Source: Chrysomallon squamiferum (Eukaryota > Mollusca > Gastropoda > Neomphalida > Peltospiridae). Taken from it: a stretch of DNA of 64,000 nt. The stretch spans positions 3,050,369-3,114,368 of the forward strand of contig CM022676.1 in assembly GCA_012295275.1 (NCBI GenBank), written 5' to 3'. Positions 13,280 through 26,342 of the stretch are shown one piece after another (the first letter of the stretch is position 1; each line of letters starts with the position of its first letter). The translations under genes were made by a program, and so were the position numbers. The notes below the pieces were generated by a model that was given only the letters and a program-made list of their open reading frames with translations, ran no database searches and was not told the origin of the DNA.

Positions 13280-14508
13280 GGTGTTCTAAGTCTGCAAAAA
13301 AGAAAACAGTATAAACAAAATAATAAAACATTAATTCAATTTTATACTGTCAAAACTAATTCATTATTGTTTTATTTATGTGACCAATTATTTAAATATA
13401 TCACTATGATTTTCATTTGTGTTTGACTTTTCTGCAATTTAAAATATTTTTGTACTCCAGTGTCAGTTTTATATAAATATATTTCTCTCACTGCAACAAC
13501 TCATAGATAAATTAAATGATTTATTTGTATTGAATTATCTCTTCTATTTTATTAGTTATAAATAAATAAATAAATAATGCATTTTGCTTGTTGATTTCCA
13601 ATGGAAAATTGCAGATAATATATTTGTGAATCATTTAAAGCTGAATTTTTAAAATTGTTACACGACTTCAGTTGACTTGGAATTAACACAATCATTTTAA
13701 AATTCTTCAGTAAACACACACACTCGTTATCAATGCATGAAGCTTTTCAAATGAAGTTAATAACAGACTTTCATATAGTGAAGAGGCAACATTATTAAAC
13801 ATTACGATCACAGTTTCCTTAATTATTAAAGGGTCTCTATAGCACAACTCAGGTTCATTCAAATATCAATAAATTAAGTTTTATCAACTTTACTATTTTA
13901 TGAAACTGTCTAAACTAACAAAAAACACATTATTTTCTTAGTTCACTGGAAGAGGATCAACAGAAACGAAAGCTCGTAACAGCATAAACTGCGTCTGCTG
14001 AAGAAATGGCTCCAGATGTATCTAATTAAATGCGTACAAACTACGCGTGACTCTTCTTTTCTATGCAGTCTGATACGGGGAACATTGCCAGCTAGAAAAG
14101 CTAATATATTAATCTTCTAACAAATTATAATTTAAGCTTATTATGCAGGCATTTGCACAAAAATAATCAGGACATGGATGTTTAAAATCCCGATCAGATG
14201 GTCTGCGAGCGCTCATAAAATTTCTGATCGAAATTCAAGATGGCTGCTTCGGATGCCAGTCAGTGTTTACAAACTTTTAAGCATGTATTCCTTTACAATG
14301 TAATCTAATGTACGTGGATTACTAAAAGTTAACCATCGATTCAAACCACACATCATAGACACACATGCGCAAACTAAAATAAAAAGAGCCCCTAACCTAA
14401 AGAAACGAAGAATCTCACCATAATTAACTTTTCTTTTAATAGTTCGGTTACAGTCAGAAAGTCTAACATTACTGTTGGAATTAAACTACAGGGAACTAGA
14501 TCTAAAGC

Positions 14509-14516
14509 TGACGTCA
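14509..14516. promoter_or_regulatory. CRE palindrome upstream of gene B
   Basis: TGACGTCA at the position matching 6470 in unit A, about 1.2 kb upstream of the gene B start. Confidence 0.35.
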
Positions 14517-14757
14517 TTACTAAAAACCATTAAAGAATAACACGGTAAGCATTTTGGGAGTGACCTATAACATATATACATATATATAGTTACGTGTTAA
14601 AATCGTAGTTTAGCCATTAACCTAGCTTTGTTGTGTTTTTTGTTTTTATGTTTAGCAGAGTAAAGAGTTTTAGGACAAGGTACATTTATTAATTTCTCAG
14701 CTGTTTCGCTTTTGAATTTTGCAATTTACTATTTAATTTTTAATTTTCCGACCAAAA

Positions 14758-14866
14758 ATGCCTTCACAAAATCATTCAGGCACAAATATAAAGAGGAAGA
14801 AGAAGAACAACAAATTAAACCAAAAGTTTTGTAAATGTACAGAAATCGAAAACATAGGTACTCCTG

Positions 14867-14901
<35 letters not shown>

Positions 14902-14955
14902 CAAGGGACAATTAATTGTTCGTTAATGTACTGTTCTGTGCTAATGGAAATGTAA
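14758..14955 (+). CDS. Small conserved open frame, copy in unit B, uncertain
   Basis: Begins MPSQNHSGTNIKRK and continues CKCTEIENIGTPEI as in unit A; the rest is a phenylalanine run from a T-tract and then differs. See the entry at 6731. Low confidence. Confidence 0.2.
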
Positions 14956-16579
14956 GAAAGGTCATACCAGTTTATAAAACTGTCTAAACTCTCATTGCCT
15001 TCTCCTGACAGATGGAGTCAAGATCATTACATCATCCTGAATTCCAAATCTGAATTCTAAACCCAAGAACAAACAACACAATAATTAAAATAAGCACACC
15101 AAAGTATAATTTGCTAGATCGTGTAGATCACACGCCGAAGTAGCAACGATTCGTAAGATCTGAAGAACAAAACTTCGGTCAATCCACAGTGTTTTCTTGT
15201 AACACTGCTGCACGCCCACTAATGACCGACAAGAGCTGAAAAGTGGTTTAAAATGACAAAAAAAACTTTATATTGATTTTGATTGCCATTAAATCAAAAA
15301 CAGAGGTAAGTAGACATGTCTCTGAATAGTGATAGATGAAATATTTGACAGTTTATTTACTGAAAAGTGAATTCTGATCTATAAGGACTAAAATGATCCG
15401 ACAAGTTTAAACAGACATTAAGCATAATTCATTAAACAGAGATTAAGGCAAATAGCATCTCCAAAAAAAGAAAAAAAAACTTATAATTTTAAAAATGGTT
15501 CACGTCTCTCATTTTTGACCAAAACAAAAACTTTTGATTGTGATATCGCCTTAACTATTTATCAAATGGAACACTCATTTAGCTTTTCATATTTCCTGCA
15601 CTTAATAAGCAAACCTGTTTAAGATTACACGAAAATCTGAGAGTGGAAGTAATAACAAACGCTTTGGCTCCTCGCTACCATATTTCATTTGCTTTTTCCT
15701 CAAAATGTTACGCTAAATTAAAATACATTTAAAAGTTATATACCAGTTTATTTATTTATTTTTATTTAATTTTTTTTTACAGGAATTTCTCATAAATAAA
15801 TAAATGAAAATATGAAAACAAAGACAAACCGGGAAATAAGTAAAAAAAGTAAAAATAATATTGGGAAAATAAATCGTTAAAAATGAAAATGGTTAATTAC
15901 GCATGTATAGATTATTTAATCAGTACAGTTCAACCTATTTATTTGTTTTTCACATTCTGCATTATGTTCGCCAAATAACTTCCGTGTTTATTGTTTAACA
16001 GAATGCAGAGTACACCTTCTTAATGACGTTTTTCTACTTAACAATTTGAAAAGAAAAATAATCTAACTTTTTCTATTTACAATAAATTTTAGTGTCTGTT
16101 TTGAGAAAAAAAATTATTACAATCTTCATCAACAGTTAACAGATACATGTACATCCAAAGTATATTTGATCCTAATTACTAAGGCAATTTCTTTTGTTTC
16201 AAAATTACATTTTTTTTTTTCTGTGGCATCTTGATAGCCACACAGCAGTTAATGAGAGTGACAATAGGATCAAACTTAGTGATCAAGGAATTGTAATATC
16301 TGAATTTTTACTCTGTGTTCAAAATGCTACAAAAAAGAATCAGTGTAACACTGATAGGATTCTGTGGCTTCCTCTCTCTCTCACACACACAAACAGACAC
16401 CTGTATTTAAAATATACATGCTAGGTATCTTAATTTTCACTAAATATATGCTGAATTTATCTCTTAAAGGACAATATATTGTTTGTTTATTTCACATAAT
16501 TTGAACATAAGGAAATGACTTAAATCAGATAGGATTTTATAACTTTTTTATTATTATTTATTGTTATTATTATTATTAT

Positions 16580-16617
<38 letters not shown>

Positions 16618-17089
16618 TATTTTTGTTATTCGTCTAATTTAAATATATATATATATATATATTTTTTGTTTTATTTTTTTTGAAATTTATATATTTGTTT
16701 ATTTTGTAATATTATTATTTCTACTGTTATCTTTTTTAATATTAGAATTGCTAACATTATCTGGACAAACTCGTGAAATAAAACAGTTTTTCTATTGGCA
16801 TCAAGAGCTCTTAGACAGGACATGATAGATCACTAACTGCCACTAGATGGAACTGGGAATTGCCCACAGAATGTCTTGATGCTCTATAATTATAATTAAA
16901 CAAATTATGGAATGGTCGAATGTGCTGGGTTAAGGAATTGTAATATAAAACTTGTACCAGTATTGTCAAACTAGGTATGCCAGCCAGTGTCATGTCCAAA
17001 CTCTGCATGGTGTGATCAAATGCAGATTTTATTATTCATTTTTATTAATATGCTAATAAATGAATAAGAATATAAACAAAATAATAATG

Positions 17090-17470
17090 ATGTAACGATT
17101 CCGGTCAACAACATCAGCTGCCCCTGTGGAAGAATAATTAAATGACCACAACATCACCACGCACTTCTGTAATATTTTAACAATGAGACTAGCTTGTAAT
17201 ATATTAACAATGAGACTAGCTTGTAATATATTAACAATGAGACTAGCTTGTAATATATTTCCATCAGACAACTAACTTTTGAATGAGTTTCGGATCGAAA
17301 TGGCTAGCCGGTTGGGCACATTCGAAATGTTATGAATTCTTATCAAATTTAAGTATCCCTATTCGGTTGAATATCTATATTATAAAACAACAAAACGAAC
17401 ACATAGAAATGAGAACATTTTAATAAATTTTCAAAATAATACAGTGCATTAAAATGTGTAACAAATTTAA
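17090..17470 (+). repeat. Orphan copy of the conserved upstream block
   Basis: Shares stretches such as ggtcaacaacatcagctg, gagtttcggatcgaaatggc and tagccggttgggcacattcg with the sequences upstream of pseudogene H (24190-24480), gene D (30880-31190, inverted) and gene E (49395-49700, inverted). In those places it precedes a signal-peptide exon; here no such exon follows. It is either the relic of a lost plus-strand partner gene or a mobile sequence. Confidence 0.55.
17179..17259. repeat. 27-base minisatellite, three copies
   Basis: Three near-perfect tandem copies of a 27-base unit containing caatgagactagcttgtaat, inside the orphan upstream block. The frame ILQASLIVN repeated on the minus strand is a by-product. 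Confidence 0.85.
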
Positions 17471-18214
17471 AAATCAAACAACGAAACATCCAATTAAAAT
17501 GTTTGGAAAAAAAAAATTAAAAAAAAAGGAAAAGAGCTAACATAATAGATGAACTCTGAAATTATTTTAACATGGATCATTAAAACATACATTAAAATAC
17601 TTCACACTTAATCGATTTTACTAATTATATGTACAAAGTTTAAACATGTTAAAAATTAAAACAATTATAAATAATAAAACATTCTAAAACACAATTAATT
17701 TTTAATCTGTACAAATAAATTAATTTCAATATTAAGAGCTTTCATTAAGAAAGGTTTTCTGAGATACAGTGACGTTTATTGAAAATTATTTCTGATTATT
17801 CTAATGTTCAAGCTACTTATCTGAACTTATCATTATATTTAGTATTTTGGACATATATATTAATTTACAATTTACTTTTAAGGAAACTATAAATTCATAA
17901 TTATTACGAAGAGAATAATAATTATACTCTACATAACAAACTTTCTATCAGTAACAGAAAATATATTTATTATAACCAGATATAAGAACAGTTATATTCT
18001 ATACAATTATTGCAAAAATAACTTACACCAAAACATCATACTTAATAAAATATTATATTTACTTAGAAGTTAGATTCTAGAAATATTTATATGTAATACA
18101 CTTCATTTAGAAAGATACAACAGAAAATATGATCTAATAAAAAGAACTCTTTAGACAGTTATGATACATTCATAAATATAAAAACAAATAGCAGTACATT
18201 AAGTAAATAATAAC

Positions 18215-18275
<61 letters not shown>

Positions 18276-18384
18276 TAACACTAAAAATAAAGAAATGAAT
18301 AATATAATTTAGATTTTTTTGCTAAGAATTCGATACATCCCAATCACATACCAGAGTTTAGCTGTCTCTGAGGAGTATGTGCAT

Positions 18385-19027
18385 TTACAGCAAACCAGTG
18401 ATGTTGATCAACCTCAAGATTATTACATAAAACATGGAAGAAGACAAAGAATGGGTTCCGCGTTTTCCACCTAAAATATATATAAACAAATAGTATAACA
18501 AAAGATAGTAATAACAAAATAAAAGAGAGAAAAATATATGTCTTCAGTCATCAGATAGACACCGTTAATTTCAATAACATTTAACCGATTGTCAACAAGC
18601 TTTTTAATACCAGATGTAAAAGAGAATTTGCTTTCAACTTTACATAATAGAATAACTCATCGTAGATCACTGCTCTTGAAGTAGTTAGTCTAACACCAGA
18701 GTGGGTGAGTAGCTACAATTCTCCAGCTGTGTTCTACTGCCATTTAGGGCTATGACATTTTTTCTCTTTCAGCGGACGTCGAAATGTTGCCCAGTTGACA
18801 CGATTCTATATTATAGTCCGTGATGACCTTTACGGTCAAATGTTGTCTGCACTTTCATTCGAAATATTAAAAGTGGAAAACTAGCTAAGATAAAATCATG
18901 AGTAACAATAGAAAATGTAAGGCTACAGTTAATTAACTCGGCCAGTGTATTGATTTTAATCTAATCCTGTGATTTAGTTGCATTATGTTAGCTTGTTATA
19001 TCCTTTCTTCTTATTATTATTATATCC

Positions 19028-19105
<78 letters not shown>

Positions 19106-21695
19106 TTATTTATTTAGCAACAGTTTTTCTCCTTATTATGGCTATTAAGTTAGAAATGCGTATAAAACGTTGATTTTAAAGTATGCTTTTATTGTTGATG
19201 TATTTTAATTAATTTTATTAACAGATTCTGTGTTTTTAATTTTTTAATTTTTTTAAAATATTGTTGCGGTTGTTGCTGCTGTTTTTAAATTATTTTGAAA
19301 TGCACGTACCCTTAATTTGTAAGTTAACATATTCATATATATATATTAAATTCCAGTTAATAATTGTCAGCAGTTTGCTAACTTATAATTTAAAAGGATA
19401 TTTGTATATATTTCTAAAACGTAGAATAGCAAAGTCATTACAGAATACACATAACTGGCATTTGACGTATTAGTTATACTGCTATATAGAGCAAATTTTA
19501 CTTCTTTTTTCTTTTCTGATTGTTCACAAGAAATATATTTGAGCGAAAACATTATAGGAATGATTATCGCATAAACTGTGTAGAACTTACTTTTAACAGC
19601 CAGTGTGAAGTTTTTACTTTCATATTTTGGTATTGCAGGATTATGTGCTATACATGTGTACACTTCCCCGTTCTGTTTAGTGTTTACGTTATTGAAGCGA
19701 AGCTGTGAAGAACTGCTTATTTCTGTCTGTTCAAGCATCCAGGAAAATGAACAAGGCGGATTACAGTCAGCAACACATGTTAGATTCAGATAGTCGCCTT
19801 CTATAACTTCACCAGCAGTTGATTTGATCAATTCCACGTTGTCTGGGCCAGCTGAAGTAAGTTAAACATAATATTTTAAAATAAAATGTATTTTACTCTA
19901 TTTTGTTGATGTATTTTTATATTAAATCTATTTTTTATTTATTTGTTTTAATAACAGAATAGCATCTGTTTTTAACTAAAACATATTTTCAATTTCTGTT
20001 TTATTAGAAATATTTTATTTTATTAAATATTAGTTATTGTTTTTTGTTTTTTTATCACGTTTCATTTTGTGTAAATTCAAATTCGAATAAAATCAAATGA
20101 TTCCTCAACCATTATATATATATATTGTAAGTAAACATATATTAATTTTCTTCAGCGTTATCAACTGCTGTTTTTATTTTTCAAAATATCTTTATTAATT
20201 CTACACTGAAATGATTATAAACACAATATGTAAAAATATCTAAAATAATATCACTTAGGTTTTATAAACCTAATTTTTAGTGTTGGTTCTTCACATATTT
20301 CAAGTGAAAAAAAAAAAAAAAAATGATATGTACAAGAAAAACAGGAAGAAAGAATTTGAAACAATATTGAGTTAACGATATTGGTAACTTATTTCATTAC
20401 ATACATAAAAATGTTTTTCACAACTTGGGCTGCCTTCACCAGGCCAGGCACCATCAGCACAAGTCCAATTACCAGCATCAACTTTAGTATCAAAGGAATG
20501 TATTTTAAGTGTAACTTCTCTTGTGTTCGGGTCAATTTTAGCACTGTAACCTTTTTCTGAAACGGCTGGGAGACAAACTGTGAGAGACTGGTCACAAAAT
20601 ATAACTTGTCTCGGAATTCCTCCATTTGGTCTAAACCACTGAATGCCGTTTTCTATTGTTTCATTTACCCTGCATATTAGAGTACTGCTATTTCCATCAT
20701 AGCCAGGTTGTAAGCAATCCACATAGGTTTTTGTCACACCACCTGAAAAATAAAACAAACTTATGTTTATTTAGTATGAATGTAAATACCTTAAGAGTAG
20801 CACAAGTCACAGTAATCTTGTCTTTAATTCATTATATTTCAAACCAACGTTATTTAATATACTTTTATGGTAGTCAAAATTAAATCACATTCCTCATGTG
20901 TAAAAAGGCGTAGGGAAACGATTTAATTTCAGTGTACAGTCAAATCTCTTTACAACGCTCTTGGATATAATGCCTTTCCTGTTTATATAACAAGCCGTTA
21001 TAACACAAACGCATAGTACAATTACCTGATAAAACACTTCCAGCAGATCTTACCTAAGACAATCATGACTGTCATACATCATGAATTGATATTATCACTT
21101 ATCAGGTTCTTGCAATTAGTTTATACCGTGTTGCTACTTGTTCATTGCCAAATACAAATTCACTGAAAGCGTGACGTCACAAAGCACATGTCTGCGTCTC
21201 AAAATGAAGGGCCGTTCAAGAAGTATTACCTAATTCAATATACAGTATTTATTCCCTGTGGTATTTTCACTATTTTCAAACATTAAATCCTTATAATCAA
21301 AATATTGGATGTATTTCAGTAACTTTATAAATAAAAAAAATATTTTGAAACTATTAAAATATTATAAAACAACCCGACTTCTTTTGTCATGTTTCGTGCT
21401 GAATAATAATATGCGATCTCGTATTTATTCGTTGATATGAATCAGTTCAAAACAAGCACCTATCATGCAGTACTTCGAGAAAAAGTGAATGATAATACAA
21501 ACAATATAAATAGGTGAAGTATTATCATTTAACATTTTCAAAAATTCTTTAATACTAAACAGCTAAATAAAGGAGTCTATAACAGTACGGCATACATGTT
21601 GTTATTTTCTAAAACATTAACAATTGAATACACTCACCTAAAACAACTTTACTGATAGCAGCATATATGAAAATTACGACAAATTTCATTTCCAT
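18385..21695 (-). pseudogene. Gene C: two-Ig gene with frameshift (tandem copy 3)
   Basis: Exons correspond to A and B: 21638-21695 (signal, MEMKFVVIFIYAAISKVVL), 20405-20742 (Ig 1), 19591-19851 (Ig 2), 18385-18470 (tail). Ig 1 is 338 nt, not 339: a T is missing from the T-run near 20416 (five T against six in A and B), which changes the end of Ig 1 after SCEK and puts Ig 2 out of frame, with a stop soon after the junction. All splice sites look intact and the Ig 2 and tail exons are otherwise undamaged. It is a recent pseudogene, a truncated one-Ig secreted product, or an assembly error in a homopolymer. Its upstream spacer has lost about 1.7 kb relative to A and B. Confidence 0.75.
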
Positions 21696-22870
21696 GGTGT
21701 TCTAAGTCTGTAAAAAACAAAAGAAAAAAAACAAAACAATAAACAAAAACAAAAAACAAACATTAATTCAATTTTATACTGTCAAAACTAATTCATTATT
21801 ATTTTATTTATGTGACCAATTATTTAAATATATCACTATGATTTACATTTGTATTTTACTTTTCTGCAGTTAAAATTCCAGCAGAATATATATTTGTGTG
21901 TAATTTAAAGCTGAATTTTCAAAATTGTTACAAGACTTCAGTAGACCTGGAATTAACACAATCATTTTAAATTTCTTCAGTAAACACATACACTCGTTAT
22001 CAATGCATGAAGCTTTTCAAATGAAGTTAATAATTGACTTTCATATAGTGAAGAGGCAACATTATTAAATATTACGATCAGAGTTTCCGTAATTATTAAA
22101 GGGTCTCTATAGCACAACTCAAGTTCATTCAAACGTCAATAAATTAAGTTTTTTTAACTTTACTATTTTATGAAACTGTCTAAACTAACAAAAAAAACAC
22201 ATTATTTTGTTAGTTCACTGGAAGAGGATCAACAGAAACGATAGCTCGTAACAGTACAAATTGCGTCTGCTGAAGAAATGGCTCCAGATGTATCTAATTA
22301 AATGCGTACAAACTACGCGTGACTCTTCTTTTCTATGCAGTCTGACACGGAGAACATTGCCAGCTAGAAAAGCTAATATATTACTTTTCTAACAAATTAT
22401 AATTTAAGCTTATTATGCACGCATTTGCACAAAAATTATCCAGTTTGAAAAGTTTGATCAAGTTGAAAAAGTAGTAAGGAAAGGTTTAGTAATATAAACA
22501 ATCATCCTTACCTTTATTTGTCTAAATCATAACAATATTCAGGACATGGATGTTTAAAATCCCGATCAAACGATGTCCGAGCGCTCATAAAATTTCTGAT
22601 CGAAATTCAAGATGGCAGCGTCGGACACCAGTTAGCGTTTACAAACACTGTATTTATTCACAATGTAATCTACTGTACGTGGATTACTAAAAGTTAACCA
22701 TCCGTTCCCACCACACAGCATAGACACACATGCGCAAACTAAAACAAAAAGATACCCTAAACAAAACAAACGAAGAATCTCACCATAATTAACTCTTTTT
22801 TTAATAAGTCGGTTTCAGTCAGGAAGTCTAATATTACTGTTGCAATTAAACTACAGAGAACTAGATCTAG

Positions 22871-22901
22871 TGACGTCAAAAATTGTCTAAAGCTGACGTC
22901 A
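22871..22901. promoter_or_regulatory. Paired CRE palindromes upstream of gene C
   Basis: Two copies of TGACGTCA, at 22871-22878 and 22894-22901, where A and B have one. The pair looks like a short local duplication around tctaaagctgacgtca. Confidence 0.35.
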
Positions 22902-23976
22902 TGACTAAAAAATATTAAAGAATAACACGGTAAGCATTGTGGGTGTGACTTTAGTAGTTTAGCCATTAGCCGAAATTTGTTTTTTCTTTCTTTTTATAAA
23001 AAAATTGTTTTTGTTTAGCAGAATAAAGAGTTTTAGGACATGGTACATATATTCATTTTTTCAGCTGTTTCGCTTTTGAATTTTGCATTTTACTGTTCGA
23101 TATTTAATTTTCCGACCACAAATATAAAGAGGAAGAGAACGAAGAAAGAAAGAAACAAATTAAACCAAATGTTGTGTAAATGTACAGAAATCGAATATAT
23201 AGGTACCCCTGAAATGTTTATTTTTTTTATTTTTTTATTTTTTTCAAGAGACAATTAACTGTTCGTTAATGCACTGTTCTGTGCTAATGGAAATGTAAGA
23301 AAGGTCATACCAGTTTATAAAACTGTCTAAACCCTCATTAGCTTCTCTTGAGAGATGGAATCAAGGTCATTACCTCATCCTGAATTCCAAATCTGCTGTT
23401 CATCCCGTACATTTTTAACTTTAAAATATCGTGTTATAACAGTGAATAAATAAAAAATGACTTTCAGTTTGAACAGTAATAAAATTGTAACCAAAACAAA
23501 GTCTTGAGAGATAACAGTTTTTCTATTGGCATCAAGAGCTCTTAGACAGGACATGATAGATCACTAACTGCCACTAGATGGAACTGGGAATTGCCCACAG
23601 AATGTCTTGGTGCTCTATAATTATAATTAAACAAATTATGGAATGGTCGAATGTGCTGGGTTAAGGAATTGTAATATAAAATTTGTACCAGTATTGTCAA
23701 ACTGGGCATGACAGCCAGTGTCATATCCATAATCTGCATAGTGTGATAAAATGTAGATTTTATTATTCATTTTTATTAATATGCTAATAAATGAAGAAGA
23801 ATACAAACATTTTTGACACTGATGTAGTTATCAAAATAAATAAAATAAAATAAAATTAAATTAAATTAAAATATAAAAATAAATAAAAACATGACTTAAA
23901 AGCATGTTTGTTTTCACGTCTTGAAAGACATTTTGTAATTATTTTATGGAAGTTTTAATATATTTTTGAATTTCAG

Positions 23977-24078
23977 CTAAATAAAACACAATGAGTTGTC
24001 CTCATTAACTGCTGTACATCTTCCATTCAGTGTGTCTGTGACAGGTACATCTATCTACCAGTTGCCCACATCTACAAG
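23977..24078 (+). pseudogene. Orphan relic of the split-Ig exon
   Basis: After an acceptor-like tttcag, the sequence contains ttaactgctgtacatcttcc and ttcagtgtgtctgtgacagg, close to the exon encoding LTAVHLPFSVSVTG in gene E (35093-35211) and its counterpart in D (28930-29048), and ends before GTTTGTATC like those exons. At 102 nt instead of 119 it has internal deletions and stops, and its Cys-rich end has degenerated. It lies upstream of the signal exon of H, so it is out of order and a relic. Confidence 0.65.
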
Positions 24079-24189
24079 GTTTGTATCAAATCAGTATAAA
24101 TACATAAATAAACAACACCAACAAAGAATCAAAAAAGAAAGAAGCTGACAAACAAAACAAATAAAAACAGACCTGATGATTATCCAGTT

Positions 24190-24480
24190 GGAGGAATAAT
24201 TACATAACGATCCCGGTCAACATCAGCGGTCCCACTAGAAAAACAACACCACCATGCACTTCTGTATTATATTAACCACATGACAAGAAAAACGTTTCTG
24301 CTCTTCCCATGAGACAGCTAGCCTTTTAATGAGTTTCGGATCGAAATGGCTAGCCGGTTGGGCACATTCGAAATGTTATGAATCCAAATTCGGTTGAATA
24401 GCTGTAATAAGACGTTTTTTTTTTTTTTTTCTTTTAAGCACTTGTAATGCAAAGAGAGTTATCTCCCATAGCAAATTTTA
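24190..24480 (+). promoter_or_regulatory. Conserved upstream block of pseudogene H
   Basis: Shares gatcccggtcaacatcagcg, the cggatcgaaatggc segment, a motif around ttcggttgaatagctgtaat and gagagttatctccca with the blocks upstream of genes D and E. Its constant place before MS-type signal exons suggests a promoter region. Confidence 0.5.
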
Positions 24481-25495
24481 AATGTTTATTTTTTTGTTGT
24501 TGTTGTTTGTTTTCTTTCTTCACGGCAAATGATTAGAATATAAAAAGTTTCATTGTGAATATACTATTTGTATCATTTATTTATCCCATATTTTGGTAAC
24601 GTAGCCATTATTAAATTCGGCGAAAAGTTACAAACATTTTCAAATGTCGCATGTTTAAAATCAGGGATTCTGAAAAAAGAAAAATAATTAACGCAGCCCT
24701 GTTACAAGCCATGTCACTGACTTTCATATTAGCATTATTCTTCAGCGGATTCAACACTATTTCAGGTATTATCATAATACGATAGATAGCTTTTACTGAC
24801 ACTGACAGGTTGTTATATAAAATATATTATTTAATAAAATACCACTGTGTTTACAAAGAGATCTACATCACATTAGTAGGAATACATTAGCGTATTTTTC
24901 GAGCTTGGGTGTCGTTAAACATTGATTTATTCAATACTTTTACATCGAAGTTATTTCGCAGTCATGATTACATTAAGTTAATGCATACATTTTTAACAAT
25001 AACTTGTAAATATATATATACACACACACACACACATATATATATCATGTCGTACGTCTGCATTATCAATGAACATATATAGTTCTTTATGAGAAGTCGT
25101 ACTATATGTATATTAAAACTAATTTGTTTTAATACAAACATGAGTTATGATTATTTTCAGACAACATCAAAAGCAGCAAGAACAAGAAACCAGATAAATA
25201 AATAAGATAATGATACAAACATTAGTATTTACCATTCGATATTATTCAAGCTTAAGGTATCTGAGACTCCGCTTCAGTATATATTAAACATATTTTATTT
25301 ATTATATTTAGAATTCAAAGTAATTAGATTACGGTTTGATTACGATAATATTCGTTAAGAAAATCAGAATGAATATTATAATTAAATTGATAAAACAATG
25401 AATAATTTGAGTCTAGTACAATTAACCCCATTGACATTTGACACAAAGATAACAACAAATTTTATTACGACTGATTTTGAAGAAGCTGCCAGTCT

Positions 25496-25498
<3 letters not shown>

Positions 25499-25551
<53 letters not shown>
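25499..25551. repeat. (TG)n microsatellite at the deleted Ig exon of H
   Basis: About 26 TG units. Sequence to its left matches the intron upstream of the gene D Ig exon (inverted, near 29940-30050) and sequence to its right matches that exon's 3' end. Confidence 0.95.
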
Positions 25552-25556
<5 letters not shown>

Positions 25557-25979
25557 ATAATTAATTATAACATTCTTGTACATTCATAAATACAAACGCA
25601 GATCAAGGTAGCTGGAGATATCAGTTCTAGCAACGACTTTTATTTACGAGTTTACGGTAAGTTATTTGTTTCTAATTCGATGAAGTAATACTTTTTTTTT
25701 TTTTTTTTCAATTTTAAATGTTATTCTTTGTTCTAACTATTATAAAAAAGGTGTACATAAAAGGAAATTATTTTGCTCTTTCAGTTTTTGAAATCTCATG
25801 CGTGTGAGTGTGTGCGTTCCCAAAAGTCCCACGTTTTCCATATTTCTCTTCAGAAATTGTTGTTGAATATGTCATTTATATTTATCCAAACCTGCACATT
25901 CGGTCAAAAAACATGTCCAGTTTTTATTATACATATTTGTTTTAAAATGCCATACGAAAATTAAAGTATCGCAATCAAT

Positions 25980-26270
25980 AAATGTAACATATGGTGCTGC
26001 TGTTTATGTCTGTTCATTCTATGGTTATAATGCATAACAAAATATGACATTTAATGGATGTGCACCTACGATAAAATAACTAGATTGAGGTTTCTGCCAA
26101 GCTCATCAACAGTTTGCAGCTGTAGTGTCTGGTACTTGTGTAAAAGCCTGAGTGTTTGGTTCAACATCTTCCCGTCTACCGCTTCCCTGTCCATATGCTA
26201 CCTTTACATTACTCATCAAGTTGATCCCTCTGTGTCTTCGTGAATTCCTCTAGATGTCTTCCTTCTTAAT
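25980..26270 (+). repeat. Conserved non-coding block shared with gene E intron
   Basis: The reverse complement of 35380-35640 in the gene E intron between the last Ig and the split Ig matches this stretch well (for example gtttatgtctgttcattcta, gcctgagtgtttggttcaac, catatgctacctttacatta). Gene D lacks it. No open frame explains the conservation. Confidence 0.6.
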
Positions 26271-26311
26271 ATAAATACATGTATACATTCATGCATTCTA
26301 TATATACATAC

Positions 26312-26342
<31 letters not shown>

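Larger units (their letters stand above)
13292..18384. other. Spacer between genes B and C
   Basis: No convincing gene apart from the small frame below. It consists of unit B upstream sequence (to about 17880), interrupted by a block of about 380 bases at 17090-17470 that is absent at the matching point of unit A (near 9090), then the start of unit C 3' sequence. Simple repeats: T-run 14872-14901, ATT/AGT 16550-16617, AAT 18217-18273. Confidence 0.6.
21708..24664. other. Spacer between gene C and pseudogene H
   Basis: Left part is unit C upstream sequence, with about 95 extra bases near 22440-22540 and a deletion of about 1.7 kb after 23400 compared with A and B. Two CRE palindromes lie at 22871-22878 and 22894-22901. 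An orphan exon relic is at 23977-24078 and a conserved upstream block at 24190-24480. No intact gene. Confidence 0.6.

Noticed and set aside
25773-26243. Plus-strand frames in the introns of H
   Set aside because: They are not kept in the matching intron of E and contain no domain; the DNA conservation is better treated as non-coding.
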